Origin: Lineolata rhizophorae
Taxonomy: Eukaryota; Ascomycota; Dothideomycetes; Lineolatales; Lineolataceae
NCBI GenBank assembly: GCA_010093515.1
Contig: MU001696.1
Span: forward strand, 57,005-121,004
Direction: 5' to 3'
Length of the DNA: 64,000 nucleotides
The position numbers and the translations under genes are program-made. Shown here in pieces: positions 32,182 to 44,532 of the stretch. Under the pieces are notes generated by a model. The model worked only from the letters and a program-made list of their open reading frames with translations, did not search any database and had not been told where the DNA came from. The first letter of the stretch is position 1. Each line of letters starts with the position of its first letter.

Positions 32182-33511
32182 TCAAAATTCCCTCCTCCTC
32201 CAACCCCAAAAAGCCCTCCACGGCAACTTCCACTCCCGCCCTCTCACCCTACGATCCCACACATCGAAATCCGCCCTCTGCAACCGTTCCAACCACAGCC
32301 CCACTGCCACGCCCTGCATCAAGATGCCAAAGCCCCTCTCCAACTCCCTCTCCGCCTCCGCCATATCACCGCCCAAGCCGCCTCCTGCAGAAGCATACCT
32401 CGCCGCGTCCTCGACTGCCAGGTCCTCTTCATGCTCGAACGCATGCCCCGGCTCGCGTCCCGCCCTAATGGCCTGCGCCAGCTCCCTCGCCGCGCGCAGA
32501 TGGTCGTGGGCGCGGGTCGCGACCGCAAACACGGCGTCGCGAACATTTTCGGCGCCCGGCCCATACCTATACAGGTCCTCGTCCCTGACGCCGCAGTCGG
32601 CCAAGGTGCTCAACGGCAGCGGCAGGGCCGTCCGACTGGTCCCCAGCGGAGCCAGGCCCGCGGCCTGGGGCGTGTTCCCCCTCTGGGCCCGCGGCGCGCC
32701 CTCGACCAGCAGCGGCAGCCCCCGTAGCGCCGCCACGATGCCCTGCGCCTTGCCGACGTGGCTCGCCACGTGGTCGACGTGCGGGTGCGCGACCCGCGCC
32801 GCGCTCAGCGTCAGGTACAGCAGGCTGGCGTACGTGGTCTCGGCGTGGGCGTCGAGCGCGTCGGGCGTCGCCGGCGGCGGGGCCTCGACCCGAGATGCGC
32901 GCGCCGAGAGGAGGCGGCGCAGGCGGGGCAGCGAGAGTACCGGTGCCTTATATGCGGACGTCGCGCCGCGGGAGCCGGAGCCGGAGCCGGAACTGCTACC
33001 GGCGGACGGCGAGGACGCCGCGGCGGCGGCGGCGTGCGCGAGTAGTGTCGCGATGGGCTCTTTGGGCGCGGCGTGCGGCGGCGTCAGCGCGGCGGACACG
33101 GCGTCCTGCCAGAAGCGGTAGCGCAGGGCGGCGACGGCGGGCGTGCTGGCGGCGTCGGGGATCAGGGCGGTCTCGACGTTGAGGGCGCGCAGGGCGAGGT
33201 AGGCGTCGAGCGCGGGCGGGGGGACGAAGGCGCGGAGGACGTGCGAGGGGTGGTCGTGGGTGCTTTTTTTCCCGAGGCTTGTCAGCGGCGGGCGTAATCG
33301 GAGGAATAGGGAGGACGTGGTACCGCAGGAGGTCTGAGCAGTATGCGCGCGCCTTTTGGACTTCTTGCTCGTTGGGAGGCGCCGCAGCGGGCTTGGTGTA
33401 GGTCGTTGCGGCGCTGGCGGCCGTGTCGATGTGCCGTCTGGGGGGTAGCACGGGGGTTATCCGTAGGGCGCGTGGCGCAATTGCGCCTGTGGGCGGCAGC
33501 CTTGGAGGCAT
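32182..33511 (-). CDS. NDUFAF6-like complex I assembly factor (squalene/phytoene synthase fold)
   Basis: Two exons, 33324-33511 and 32182-33262, joined over a 61-bp intron (33263-33323) with a GCTGACAAG branch site, giving 422 residues. The N-terminus MPPRLPPTGAIAPRALRITP is basic and acid-free, suiting mitochondrial import. The body follows the NDUFAF6 pattern: ALRALNVETALI, RFWQDAV, TYASLLYLTL, HVDHVASHVGKAQGIVAALR, ENVRDAVFAVATRAHDHL and a terminal ADFDVWD...WKLPWRAFWGWRRR. The phytoene-synthase metal-binding DxxxD motifs are not seen, as in other NDUFAF6 proteins, so a non-enzymatic role in complex I assembly is likely. An Ala/Gly/Ser-rich linker sits mid-protein. The shared promoter with RAD5 is only 346 bp. 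Confidence 0.88.
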
Positions 33512-33857
33512 GTTCACGCGCGCAGGTGGAGCGAGCAACGATTGAGCCGCATCGTGGGCGGCGGCGAGCGAATTCAAGAGCTTCGTCCGCGTCGCGTGTA
33601 TAAATCCGGGGATGACGTCGGAACGAGCCCGGGATTATGCGAGCCAACGGCGCAGTCCCGTGTTAGCGCGTCGCCCGCTTTCCGCGTGCCTCTTTGCCGG
33701 CGGGCGCGTCTCGCGTCTTGTCCCCATCGTCCGTCTATTTCCGCCACGCCTGCAGCCTCTCGACTCGCTCCTTGGTTGACATCAGAGAACCGATTTCTAG
33801 ACTGAACACATGCCCTTTCTTTTCCCTTTTTTGATTGCACAGTAAGCAGTATACACC
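33512..33857. other. Bidirectional promoter between the NDUFAF6-like gene and RAD5
   Basis: The start codons of the two divergent genes are 346 bp apart. The half next to RAD5 is pyrimidine-rich on the plus strand. No distinct motif is recognised. Confidence 0.6.
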
Positions 33858-36800
33858 ATGCACACCCACCTCGAGAGCCGTCCAGCCAAGAAGCGCCGAT
33901 TCTTCGTCGACGACCCACCACCGCGCCGCGAGCCAAGTCCTCCATCGCCGCAGCCAGCTCACCAAGATGCACCTCAAGACGCGGATATGGTCGATGCCCA
34001 GGAAGAAGGGAAAAGAGAACCGGACCAAAATAGTTCTAGAATTGGTGACACTGCAGGTAGCGCCAGGGGTTTCAACGCGGACGAATTCGAGGGCATTCTC
34101 GGCAGGCGTCTGCCGGCCGAAGAGCTCAATGGCCTCCATGCCGCCAGCGGAGGGGATGTTTGCAAAGGTACAGACAGGACAGGCCCGCTCCAATGACGTC
34201 CAGCTATATCAAAAAGAGCAATTCCATGCTAACCCCCGTTTCTAGCCATTAACATATACTTCGACGACTCCCGACCAAACCCGTCCTTCGACGTCCTCCC
34301 GCACTCACCCGCCCAGGTCTCCTTGCCCAGCTCAACTCCATCTCCCCCAGCCCTCTCTCAAGTAGCCGCGCCTTCAACCAATTTCGTATCCGACACCAAC
34401 GACACTACATCCACGCCTCCGCACACTGCTAAGCCTCCGCCGCAGCAACGGCAAGAATACGCTCCAGCCCTCGCCGCCATGCCCGCAAAACGATACGTCG
34501 GCGCCTTCGGCGTCGCCGGCTGGACAACGCGCAGCGGGCACGGCCTGCTGAGCGCGGGCGAGCACGTCGGCATCGAGCGCAGCCGGTCCGAAGCGGCCGC
34601 CGTGCTGCGTCTCGGGCAGGCCGGCCTCAGCGCCAGCGCAAACCTCGCCAGCGTGGTCGCGCCGTTGCGGGGCCGCGGAGGGACCACGCAGGCGCGGCAG
34701 GACGTCGTGGTGCGGTTCACGAACGCGCGGGGCGCGGAGGTGGGGCGACTGGAGAACGAGAGCGCCGTGTGGATTAGCGCGCTGTTGGACCAGGGCGTGT
34801 GTTCGTTCGAAGGCACCTGCGTCTACGTGCCGGAGGGGAGGGTCAGGACGGGGGAGACGGTGTTTTTGCAGCTGAGGGCGTATTTGTTGAGGGATGCGTT
34901 CAGGAATGAACCGTTTGTGAGGGAAAAGGCAGGCGCGGAGAAGAAGGTATGGGGGGAGGGAAAGGAGACGCCGCAGGATAGGCTACTGCGGTGGAAGCAG
35001 ATTGGATTGGTCAAGTTGTTCGATGAGCTTGGGTTAGCGCCGAGTACGGCGGCGAGTACGGGGCTGGGTGGAGACAAGAACGAGGACGAGAAAAGTAAGA
35101 GGAAGGGACTATTGCAGGCGGTAGAGAGCGCCGAGCAATCTGAGCAGCAGTCATCTTCCACGCAGAAGAAGTCGGGGGCGAAAGAGGAGTCCGCCGGAGG
35201 CGGTGGCTCCTCGCCATCCTCGCCCGAGGAACAAGAGGACGGCAAAGAGCTTGAGCAGGACCAGCTCGATACCTTGTATAAAAAGGCGCAGTCCTTTGAC
35301 TTTTTCACCCCCGAGGCACAACCTGCTGGCTCGTTTGCTATGCACCTGCGCAAATATCAAAAGCAGGCCCTACATTGGTTAATCAGCAAGGAGAAGGAAC
35401 GCAAAGCGGAGCATAAAGAGATGTCGATGCATCCGCTCTGGGAGGAGTATACATGGCCGACGAAGGACGTGGATGACAAGGACCTACCGGCCGTGGAAGG
35501 GGTGGACAAGTTTTACATCAATCCGTATAGTGGTGAGATGAGCCTCGAGTTTCCAGTGCAGGATCAGAATTGTTTGGGTGGAATTTTGGCTGATGGTATG
35601 ATCTGACTGTCCGATATCCATTACAGCCGGATTCACTGACTCTCTTTACAGAAATGGGTCTTGGAAAGACTATCGAAATGCTTGGTCTCATACACTCGCA
35701 TAAATCAGACATTGCCCAGGCCGCAGCCGATGCTTCTGCTAACAACGCTACCGCACTCCTTCCCCGCCTACCTAAATCGATGGCCGATATCGAGCCTGCT
35801 CCTGCCACTACGCTAGTCGTGGCGCCAATGTCTCTTCTTGCTCAATGGCAGAGCGAGGCTGAAAAGGCCTCTCGACCTGGTACTCTCAAAGTGTTGGTTT
35901 ACTACGGCAACGACCGCTCCTTCGACCTTCGAAAGCAATGCTGTGCCGCCAACGTAGCCAATGCGCCCAACCTCATCATAACATCTTACGGAACCGTCCT
36001 ATCCGAGTACCACCAAGTTGCGGACCTAACATCGCGTTCCACTGGTCTCGGCGGCGGGGACCGCAGCTCGCACGGCGGTCTTTTCTCCGTGGACTACTTC
36101 CGGGTCATCTTAGACGAGGCGCACCACATCAAGAACCGTCAGTCCAAAACGGCCAAAGCATGTTACGAGATCGCGGCAACCCACCGGTGGGTGCTGACGG
36201 GCACACCCATCGTCAACCGCCTCGAGGATCTCTTCTCGCTCGTCCGCTTCCTGCGCGTCCAGCCCTGGTCTAACTTCTCGTTTTGGAAGACCTTTATCAC
36301 GCTTCCCTTCGAGGCCCGCGACTTTATCCGCGCACTCAACGTCGTGCAAACTGTCCTCGAACCCCTTGTTCTACGTCGCACCAAGAGCATGCGTACGCCC
36401 GATGGAGAGCCACTTGTACCGCTGCCCCCTAGACATATCCACATCGAGCATGTCGATCTCGGCCCCGAGGAGCGCGATGTCTATAACTATGTTTTCCTAC
36501 GCGCACAACGCACCTTCGAAGACACAATAGACTCGGGCCCGGGCGGCGTCCAAGCCGTCATGAAAAGCTACACGTCCATCCTCGCACAGATCATGCGGCT
36601 CCGGCAGAGCTGCTGCCACCCGGTGTTAGTGCGGCACGCGGGCATAGTGGCGGACGAGGAGGAGGCCAAAGCGGCGAAGGAAGCCGCCGACGGGCTCGCG
36701 GACGATGTCGATTTGGCTGGTCTGGTCGACCGCTTCTCCGCAGCTGTGGAAAACGCAGAGAAGAGTGTCGGCGGCGATGATGGCATTTCTCCCTCGCAGG

Positions 36801-37912
36801 AAGATGAGAACGTGGTCTCGGCCTCGCGCTTCGGCGCCACCGTGCTGCGCGAGATTCAAGAAGGCAGAGATAAAGAGTGCCCGCTGTGCTGCGAGCCGCC
36901 ATCGGCCGGCCGCGGGCAGGCCGTTGTCGCCGGATGCTGGCATAGCGCGTGTTTAGAGTGCGTGCGTGACCATCTCGAGCATGAGAAGGGGCGCGGAGAC
37001 GGGACGGCGAGGTGTTGGGATTGTAGGGCGACGATCGGGAAGGGCGACGTGTTCGAGGTGGTGAGGGACGAGGACCACGCAGACGTCATCGAAGACGGCG
37101 AAGGAGGGAACGCATCGGACCCAGATTCCGATTCAGAGTCCGCCCCGTCCGAGGGCGAAGATGGCCCTGCCAACGACGACGGGCCCGTCCACTCGTCGCC
37201 CGCTGCCATCCGTCCGAAGCCCGTCCGCACGCCCTCCCAGAGAATCACCCTGCGCCGCATCAACCCCATCCACACCACGTCGGCCAAAACGTCGGCGCTG
37301 CTCTCCCATCTCCGCCGGCTGCGCCGCCGCCACCCCCGCGCCAAGGCCGTCGTCTTCTCGCAGTTCACGTCCTTCCTCGACGTGCTGGAGGCGGCGCTGA
37401 CGCGCGCCGGGCTGCGGCACCTGCGCTTCGACGGCAGCATGAGCCAGCGCGAGCGCGCGGCAGTGCTGCGCACGTTCGCCGGCGAGGACGAGGCCGCGCA
37501 AGGGGCCGTGCTGCTCATCAGCCTCAAGGCGGGAGGTGTCGGCCTCAACCTTACCGCTGCGAGGCACGTCTTTGTCATGGATCCGTGGTGGAGCTGGGCC
37601 GTGGAGGCGCAGGCTATCGATAGGGTACATCGTATGGGGCAGGTGGGGAGGGTGAGGGTTACGAGGTTTGTGGTTAGGGGGAGCATTGAGGAGAAGATGT
37701 TGAGGATTCAGGAGAGGAAGAAGTTTATGTGAGTGTTTCTGAACAATGCCCTTATTTGTTGTTCGGGATTTTTTCTGGTTTATTTTTGTTGTGCGGCTCG
37801 GCGTGCTGACGTAGGTTTCTTGCGTGCCTCTAGAGCGAGTTCCTTGGGCATGATGAGCGATGAGGAGAAGAAGTTGCAGCGTATCGAGGATATCAAGGAG
37901 TTGCTGAGCTAA
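33858..37912 (+). CDS. RAD5: Rad5-type SWI2/SNF2 ATPase and RING E3 ligase
   Basis: Four exons: 33858-34167, 34246-35595, 35652-37728 and 37834-37912, giving 1271 residues. After a disordered N-terminus with AINIYFDD at 104, a HIRAN domain starts near residue 186 (RYVGAFGVAGWTT) for binding DNA 3' ends. The helicase core has motif I DEMGLGKT (about 553-560), the DEAH box at 708-711 and C-terminal motifs such as VVFSQFTSFLD and WWSWAVEAQAIDRVHRMGQ. A C3HC4 RING is inserted between the lobes: C963, C966, C982, H984, C987, C990, C1008 and C1011. This order (HIRAN-SNF2-RING-helicase C) is diagnostic of Rad5/HLTF, which polyubiquitylates PCNA with Ubc13-Mms2 and reverses stalled forks. The last exon supplies IASSLGMMSDEEKK and IEDIKELLS, the conserved end. 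Confidence 0.97.
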
Positions 37913-39360
37913 GTGGGGTCCGATTCGCTATCCGGTCTTTCGTATGGGCTGATTGCGTTGGGACTGGGGCTTTGTACGCTCGTATCATCCCGGTGTAGGG
38001 ACTGTAAGCAGGCCTTGGGACTGTTTTTTGGTCGGTGATAATAGGGCAGGACGGGGCTTTTGGTCGCCATTTTTATTCGTTATGGTCCAAGTTAGGAGCA
38101 CAACACCTGGCACAATCTGGCCGCGGGCCCTAAAGGTAGACAATTTTTTGTATGTTCATCGCGTTATTAGAGATGCCCAGACCAGTCGAGACATACCCGG
38201 TGTTGAGTTCGGGTGGCCATTTGCATTAGAACCACGTTTTGCTACATCTACACTGTCGTGGCTGTAAATATTAATGAGCGTCGAAATTCTATTGTCGCAA
38301 GACTTCTCTATGCCATGAGCATAGTGCGAAGCAATCCCAACAACTACAAACACCTGCGCGAACAGATACAAGTCACGCAACCAATGACGGTCCAGAGGTC
38401 ACGTGTCAGTATTCAGTGTAGCCTCTCCATCGTCAACTTCCGGACTATCCACTTGGCTAGGTAAACGAGAAAAACTGGAAGCTCACATGTAAGCCAGAAC
38501 AGAGAGTAAATTTTAGACAGGGATGATGTTCCAATTTGGCCTTTGGAAGCGGCCGGTCCCGGCCTTCCCACGTGGCGAGGGCGTCACATTGGGACCCGTC
38601 CCACGGTACGTACCGTAGACCACCACGACCCGAACTGGAGTAGGCAGGCACCAAGAAAGGTCTAGGCGCTTGGCAGTCGGGATTAAGACGTCATTAAGCA
38701 TTGCTAGAAAAAGAAGCAAGGCTTGTGTTTCTAGAGCGATTTGAGGGCGGGTACGTACCTAGTAAACAGGTAGATACGTGTAGTGACGGCGAGCTAGGGA
38801 CCAAAAATAAAGCAGCATAATTATCAAACTACACATATCCCTCATCTTCCAAACGCACTGCCAGTTTACCGAATCCAATCAAACTTGCCAGCCTACACTA
38901 GAAACTCATGTAAACGAAAACAAAAAAAAAAAAATATACATTCAACATCAAGACATAAACTGAGATCTACGGCGCGCGCGGATTGGGTTACTTGCGGGTT
39001 AAATTGCAGCAGGAACAAGGGGACCGAGCAAGGTGCTTGCGCTACATACGTGAACAAAAGATAAGAAGGCGGGGGATTTTGCAAATAGCAAGTGGTCGGA
39101 TCCTACTCCGCCCTTCTTTTCTCTTTTCCCAAATCCATTAGACAGGAGACAAAAAAACACGAGATAAATGTACGCGTCCAGAGGCATGGGAGACCGACGC
39201 GTCTTGATAGCCCAACAGTACGAGTGCAGCCTACAGTGCAAACTGCATGGCGCGCGCGAGCGGGGATTCCACCCCTCTCAGCCTCAACCCTTCCCTTCCC
39301 TTCCAACTTCCCATCTCACTCACTCCCTCCTCCCCAGCCACCTGGCCCCCCTCCATTAAC
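37913..39360. other. Convergent intergenic region after RAD5
   Basis: About 1.45 kb without a credible gene. It contains the palindrome CGGTACGTACCG (38604-38615) and the related GGTACGTACC (38750-38759), an A-run at about 38921-38934 and a CACGTG near 38400. Confidence 0.5.
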
Positions 39361-40547
39361 CTAATACCCCCTCCCATAATCATCCCTGCCCGACTGGCTC
39401 CTGCCCTCGCCGTAATGCTTCCTCCTCAGCGCAGCCAGCCTCTTCTTCTTCGTGTGCGCATTGACGTAGGTGCCGATGACGAAGCCGACGATGTTGAAGA
39501 AGGGCACCCAGGCGTGCTCGGGCAGGAACTTCTGCGCGAAGGCGAGCGCGATCGGGCTCGTGATCCACGACACCTTCATCACCGGCATGAAGCCGGCGCG
39601 CACCGTGGCGCGCACTTGGTGGAACTCGCGCGCGCCCGCGATGATGGCCATGCTGATGAGGTAGATTGTGTTTTGGATGGGGGAGATCTATGGGTGCGGA
39701 GTGGGGGCCATGGGGTTAGCTGGTGTCTTGTTGCATGCCGTAGGGGGGAAGACCGCGATAATGCGCAGGGTAAAGACAACCGGTGATGCATTCCGCGGGA
39801 GAGGGAGATGAGGGGGGGGGGGGGTGATACATACCACCAGATTGGACACTAGGATCTGCAGAATCTTCGCCTTGAGGCTGGTGCGACCGCGGAAGATCTT
39901 CTGCAAGATGTTGATGAGCAGGTGGCCGAGCGGGGCGCTGATGAAGGCGCCGTAGATGGCCATCTTGGGCACCCGCGACGTGAAGTAGTGGCCGTGCTTG
40001 TTGCGGTCGTGCGCGATCCACGACGCCAGTATCTCCTGCAGGCCCGACAGCGTGCCCGACGTGAGCATCTTGGTCCGCAGCGGGTTCGACTGCAGCTGCT
40101 GGAGGTAGGCCTGCTTGCGCAATTTGTTAGTCGGGCGTGTGGGTTTCAACTTTTCTATTGCGAAAACGCAGGATCGCGGTTTTGAGACTCGCGGAGTCGC
40201 GTTGGGTAGTGCATATTGATAGCGACGGCGGTGGTTGTGGTGGTGTTGGTGCCGGCAGCGTCTGTGGCGGTTCGCGCCGACAGCAATGATTGTTGTCGTC
40301 AGTCGCGTCCCAGCGAGCGCGATGCTTATCCTCCATCGCCGAACCGCAACGACCACCACAAACTAGCCCAATGACTCGCCTGTCGCTGTTCAATCGCGCT
40401 CTACACAACACGACGAAAACGTACCGCAAGATAGCCATTCATGCTCATGGCGCCGCCCTTGGTCAGCTTCTCGCCGACCTCGTGCGCGAGCTCCTCCTTC
40501 CCGCCCACATGGGACTTGACCGTCTCCTTGGAGAACTTGACCGACAT
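39361..40547 (-). CDS. Mpv17/PMP22 family membrane protein (Woronin sorting protein-like)
   Basis: Three exons: 40425-40547, 39835-40110 and 39361-39687, giving 241 residues. Introns are 314 bp (40111-40424) and 147 bp (39688-39834), both phase 0. The ATG has a good context (CCACCATG). A hydrophilic N-terminus (MSVKFSKETVKSHVGGK) precedes four hydrophobic segments with the family marks YLQQLQSNPLRTKMLTSG, MAIYGAFISAPLGHL, VSNLVISPIQNTIYLI and WVPFFNIVGFVIGTYVN. PMP22/Mpv17 proteins sit in peroxisomal or mitochondrial inner membranes. In Pezizomycotina a close relative (WSC) assembles Hex1 cores at peroxisomes to make Woronin bodies. The orthology to WSC, as against a general PMP22, is an inference. 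The second intron holds a run of 13 G. Confidence 0.85.
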
Positions 40548-41238
40548 GGTGGCGGGCTGCTTGTCGTGCTGGTGATGGTGGGCTTCTAGCTTTCGACCGG
40601 ATTTGCCTGGGCTCGGCTTGCTAGGTCGCTTTGTCGGCGCCACGGTTCGTTCGCGTTCTCCGTCGTCGAATTGTACGGGCCTTGTCGGTGGATTTGCTGC
40701 GCGCGACGGGGCGTTGACGACGACGACGACGGGGACTGGGAGCTACGGTCCAGCTAAGTAGTAGCTCGAGCAATGCGAGCGCGGGCCTATCGGTCGGCCG
40801 GTCGGTCGGTTGCGGTTGAGGTTGTTGCGTCTCTTCAGGGGAGAGAGAGGGCGCGCGCGCCGGAAAGGCCGGGGCGCGGGATACTCCGGGCGAGCGAGCG
40901 AAAAGCGGGAGCGGTCTGCCGCCCGGGGGGGGGGCGTATGTTGCGGGAAAAGGCGAACCGCGCGCGCGCAACACCACAACTCTTCTCGAACCGAGGTCAC
41001 AGGTGAGAGAGGGAAAGAATTTGTTTGGACCAAGGAAGGTGGAGTGGAGTTGGGAAAAATTTGCGCCCGACGGATAGGTGAGAGGAGAAGGCAAACAAGC
41101 GGTGCCTGCGCTCGGTCCGGCAACGGTAGGTACTTCCCCCGGTCGTAATGTAAGAAGCGCGAGAAGTGGACGTGTCGGCGTTATACTGGCGACAGCTCGG
41201 TCGGACACTGGGCGGACTGCCGAGGTTGGGGAATATGG

Positions 41239-41266
41239 GGCTGGCTGGCTGGCTGGCTGGCTGGCT
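41239..41266 (+). repeat. (GGCT)7 microsatellite
   Basis: Seven perfect copies of GGCT lie in the upstream region of the Mpv17-family gene. Length variation between strains is likely. Confidence 0.95.
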
Positions 41267-42320
41267 GGTCGTGTTTGTTGTCGGTGGCCGGGGCCGTCGA
41301 GCAGCGACGTCCGGAGCAGCCCGCCGGGCGGGTGTGGGCCAAGGCGCAGGGCATGTATGTACATGATTGGTGGAGCGGCCCAGGGCCTAGGGCGGCTTGC
41401 GCTATGCATACCGAGCTGGGACTTGAAGTGCTGGGGGCTGGGCCCGGCCAATAAACGGGGCCTGTGGGGAGTTGTGTGGGGGAGCCCTGAGGCTTGGAGC
41501 TCGGACGTCGTGCGAACCTCATGGACGCTTTGCAGGTGGTGATAAATGGACCTCGAAGGCTTTTGAGCTCCGCGCACTGGGCCTTTATCGGTGAGGAACG
41601 CTGTGACCTATCTTGATGGATTCGTAGCCCCGAATTCAGAGGATATTTACGTAGCAGCGCCTAACGTCGCGGTTGCAATTATAGATTCCAGCCAGATGAG
41701 GTTGCGGAGGCCCGGAACCCCGTCCTAAAACAACATCCAGTGGCATTGTTCGCGCCAAACTGACATTTTCATAGATGAAGCTGCTACTACTACTTCCCTG
41801 TATCGGCCAAGTTTTCATCGCATGGCCCAGCCAACACAAGAGATGCATCTACATGCATCCAGGGCGGACTGCAAACGGTAAGATCAGAAGCTACGGCGTC
41901 ATCCAACATGGCGCCTGCTTCTGGCACCTTCTTTAGGCGCTTAGAATGCCTGTTCGTTTGGCAGTCATAGCTATTGCTGATTCCTGAGGCAAACGCAGCA
42001 TGTGTGTGGTGCATATTCCTATCTGAAAGAAACTGTTTGTTGGAAAGGAGATTGGCCCAATGCAGATCGTCACCGATGCTCGATCTTTATCAACTACCAA
42101 TAGCTCGTGAATGAGACCATTTGTTGCCCACCATAAGATCTAGACACGAGAATAATTCTCTCTCGCACAGCAGTTCTCGGCCAGGTCTAGGCAGGCAGTT
42201 CGAGTGCGCTGAAGCGAGGTGATTTCCGAAAGCGTTCCAGTAAGGAACTCACAACTCTAGTTCCTTCCAACTCCAGCCAGTTTCGGCGGCCCGAATATCC
42301 CAGGTTCTTCCGACGCACGC

Positions 42321-42338
42321 CACACACACACACACACA
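42321..42338 (+). repeat. (CA)9 microsatellite
   Basis: Nine CA units lie in the probable leader region of the gene at 43216. Confidence 0.95.
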
Positions 42339-43215
42339 AAATAAATCCCCTCTCGTCTCTGCTTCTCCCCGTCTCTTTCTCTCCCAGCCACAACTAGACC
42401 TACCCTTCGTCTCACAAACCTTCGAACCGCCATTTGTTGTCGTCAAGCCCTACGGATACTGCATCACCTGCGTCTTCCCCTACGTGCATTCGCTGTCTTC
42501 TATTCACCGGGCACGTCTTGGACGAGCGCGTGCACTTTGACGCTGCGGCCTACGACCGGCGCCAGTATTGCGGGTGGCAACATCAAAGTCAAGGTAAGTC
42601 CATCATAATGACGCGTGGCATTCACGTCGAGAGTTTATTTCGAGCTCAGTGCGAGCTTAGGTGGCTAACTTAGCTGTGTGACAGACACGTGTGCACGTGA
42701 CGCGTAGTCATAGCCATAGCTCGACGTTGTGAGCCTCCCTAATTGAGGTGCGTTAAATGTTAGCACGTGATAGCATAGCAGAGCTCGGCCACCATCTGAT
42801 TTTATCGTAAACGATGTCTCTAAACTGTGAGCTAACATATTGCAGAGTAGGTATCTTGTTGTAGCCCAGTTCACGCTTTTCAAGTCTCAATATTTTGTTG
42901 CCTTTCCAAACATTTCCACCTTTTTTTTGTTATGTTTTAGTTCAGGAAAGCCATTCCCAACCATATACCTTAGATACCTACAATTCTTTTCTTCCCTCTT
43001 CCTAGGCTGACAGCTTAGAGGTCTTATCGAAGCGTTTTTATCACCTAATCATGTTACCAACCACCTAGCCTCTATGGTTGTTTTCTTATTGTATCGTCAA
43101 TCATGCAAACCACATGAAACCTATCATGGCACGTAATCCCTATGGTTTCTCGCTAACGCTACTCAGGGTATTCATTCTTGTCTCGGGGCGCTAGACAAGA
43201 AATAAGTCACTCAAG

Positions 43216-44532
43216 ATGGGTCGTCCTTCTTGCACCCACATGATCATGGACCGCGTCCATGGCAGCTACATTTGCCAAGTTTGCCTGCGCATGCCTGAGA
43301 TGGGATGGGTCTATGTGTGCAAGCAGGACTTGGAACTTCAGGGTTCGTTTGAAGGATCGAAAGTTCCGCGTCCGCTTCCCGAGATTACAGTTACTGAACC
43401 TCGAGATTCTGTTGAAGGCCCTACTATTGATGCGGCCACGACCGTTCTTCAGCCTCTCCAGCCTAGGACGAATTGCGTTTCTAGTATGGGAGCTATGAAT
43501 GTCCAGGGAACCTCCGATGGGAAGGAAAATGAGATTCGGTCGCCCTTGGCGAAGGAGTTGGCCGAGCTCGGCCTTAGTCGCTCCGTCATTGAGTCCGCCG
43601 AGGAGGGCCTTTACTCAGAGGCCCAGCTTGAGAAGCTGAAACAGCAGAAGCTTCATCTCGCAGAGGTGATCAAGGCTGCCGAACAAAAGGATACTCCAAA
43701 GGAGTCTATGAGAGTCTCTTCTGCCTCTAACTCTGAGAATGTTGCACCCTCTGGAGGTAAGCTCCTCCAGAAAATGATCGCCTCGCGTTCTGCTCTGGTT
43801 AATCGCGTCTTAGCTTGCATTCTGCAACACGGTTCGGCCCGACCACCTCGCCAACAACCTTGCAACTTCAAGTGTTGCCATCGCTGCCGCCCGTACTACA
43901 AGGATCGCGCCTATGTTTCTTTTGAGGCTGTCTTTGACGGAGCAGTCCGACCTCTGACTGTCGAGGACATGAAATTACTTCCTGTTGTCAACGCCCAGAC
44001 CATGGTCACAATCGCTAGCCGCCCTACTGCTCGGTCCAGCTTCTCCCCGGCAAGCTCGATCTCATTGTCGCCCATGGAAACAGAGAGCCTTTCCTCTTCA
44101 CTATCACATGCAGATGACGACAACGACCTGGCGGCAAATCGAGCCGAGAGCAATGCTGTCGACGAAGACAACGCCACTAGTTCCACCAGTGATTCGGGCA
44201 TGCGTGCGTCAATTCGTCGCGCGCTGCAAGTCATCAGTGTTCGCCGTCGCCTTGAATCAATTGCTGCGGGCGGCTCCTCGGTTTCTCTTCCTGCCCCCGG
44301 CCAGGCGTCGCTCGTGGAACGCGGCCAGGCCGTTCGTGGTCAAGCTATCAGCCACGCTCGTGCGCTCAATCGTGGCCATTGCCTGGCTACCCCTAGCGGT
44401 CGTTCGCGCGATAGCAGCTTCAGCGATCATGTTCGCGATGATGCTTCGTCCGGGGTCGAGGTCAATGGTGGATTGGCGTTGACTGAGGAAGCTGTCGAGA
44501 CTCACACTCCTGACATTATTACTCAACAATAA
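43216..44532 (+). CDS. Conserved fungal protein of unknown function with Cys pairs
   Basis: A single-exon frame of 438 residues. I do not recognise a named domain. The N-terminus MGRPSCTHMIMDRVHGSYIC, followed by QVCLRMPEMGWVYVCKQD, holds Cys/His residues spaced like a small zinc site, and I have the impression it is conserved in Pezizomycotina. The middle has PLAKELAELGLSRSVIESAE and a Lys/Gln-rich helix, then CNFKCCHRCRPYYKDRAY, a second Cys cluster. The C-terminal 170 residues are Ser/Ala/Arg-rich and probably disordered. There is no signal peptide or membrane segment. A role as a zinc-stabilised nuclear or cytosolic protein is only a guess. Confidence 0.8.
   Translation: MGRPSCTHMIMDRVHGSYICQVCLRMPEMGWVYVCKQDLELQGSFEGSKVPRPLPEITVTEPRDSVEGPTIDAATTVLQPLQPRTNCVSSMGAMNVQGTSDGKENEIRSPLAKELAELGLSRSVIESAEEGLYSEAQLEKLKQQKLHLAEVIKAAEQKDTPKESMRVSSASNSENVAPSGGKLLQKMIASRSALVNRVLACILQHGSARPPRQQPCNFKCCHRCRPYYKDRAYVSFEAVFDGAVRPLTVEDMKLLPVVNAQTMVTIASRPTARSSFSPASSISLSPMETESLSSSLSHADDDNDLAANRAESNAVDEDNATSSTSDSGMRASIRRALQVISVRRRLESIAAGGSSVSLPAPGQASLVERGQAVRGQAISHARALNRGHCLATPSGRSRDSSFSDHVRDDASSGVEVNGGLALTEEAVETHTPDIITQQ

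Larger units (their letters stand above)
40548..43215. other. Long divergent intergenic region with simple repeats
   Basis: About 2.7 kb separates the Mpv17-family start from the next plus-strand start. The left 1 kb is GC-rich with a long minus-strand open frame of Pro/Ser/Arg low-complexity sequence that I do not accept as a gene. From about 42250 the sequence looks like the transcribed leader of the next gene: a GTAAGT donor at 42594 could splice to an acceptor at 42684 (GCTAACTTAGCTGTGTGACAG) or 43166 (preceded by GCTAAC). Confidence 0.45.

Noticed and set aside
40621-41577. A 318-codon minus-strand open frame upstream of the Mpv17-family gene
   Set aside because: It is Pro/Ser/Arg low-complexity, contains a GGCT microsatellite, shows no domain, and is open because of high GC content. 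It overlaps the probable promoter and leader.
42397-42684. Possible coding exon with Cys residues upstream of the gene at 43216
   Set aside because: The frame has no ATG, stops shortly after either candidate splice, and is out of frame with the gene; it fits a leader sequence better.
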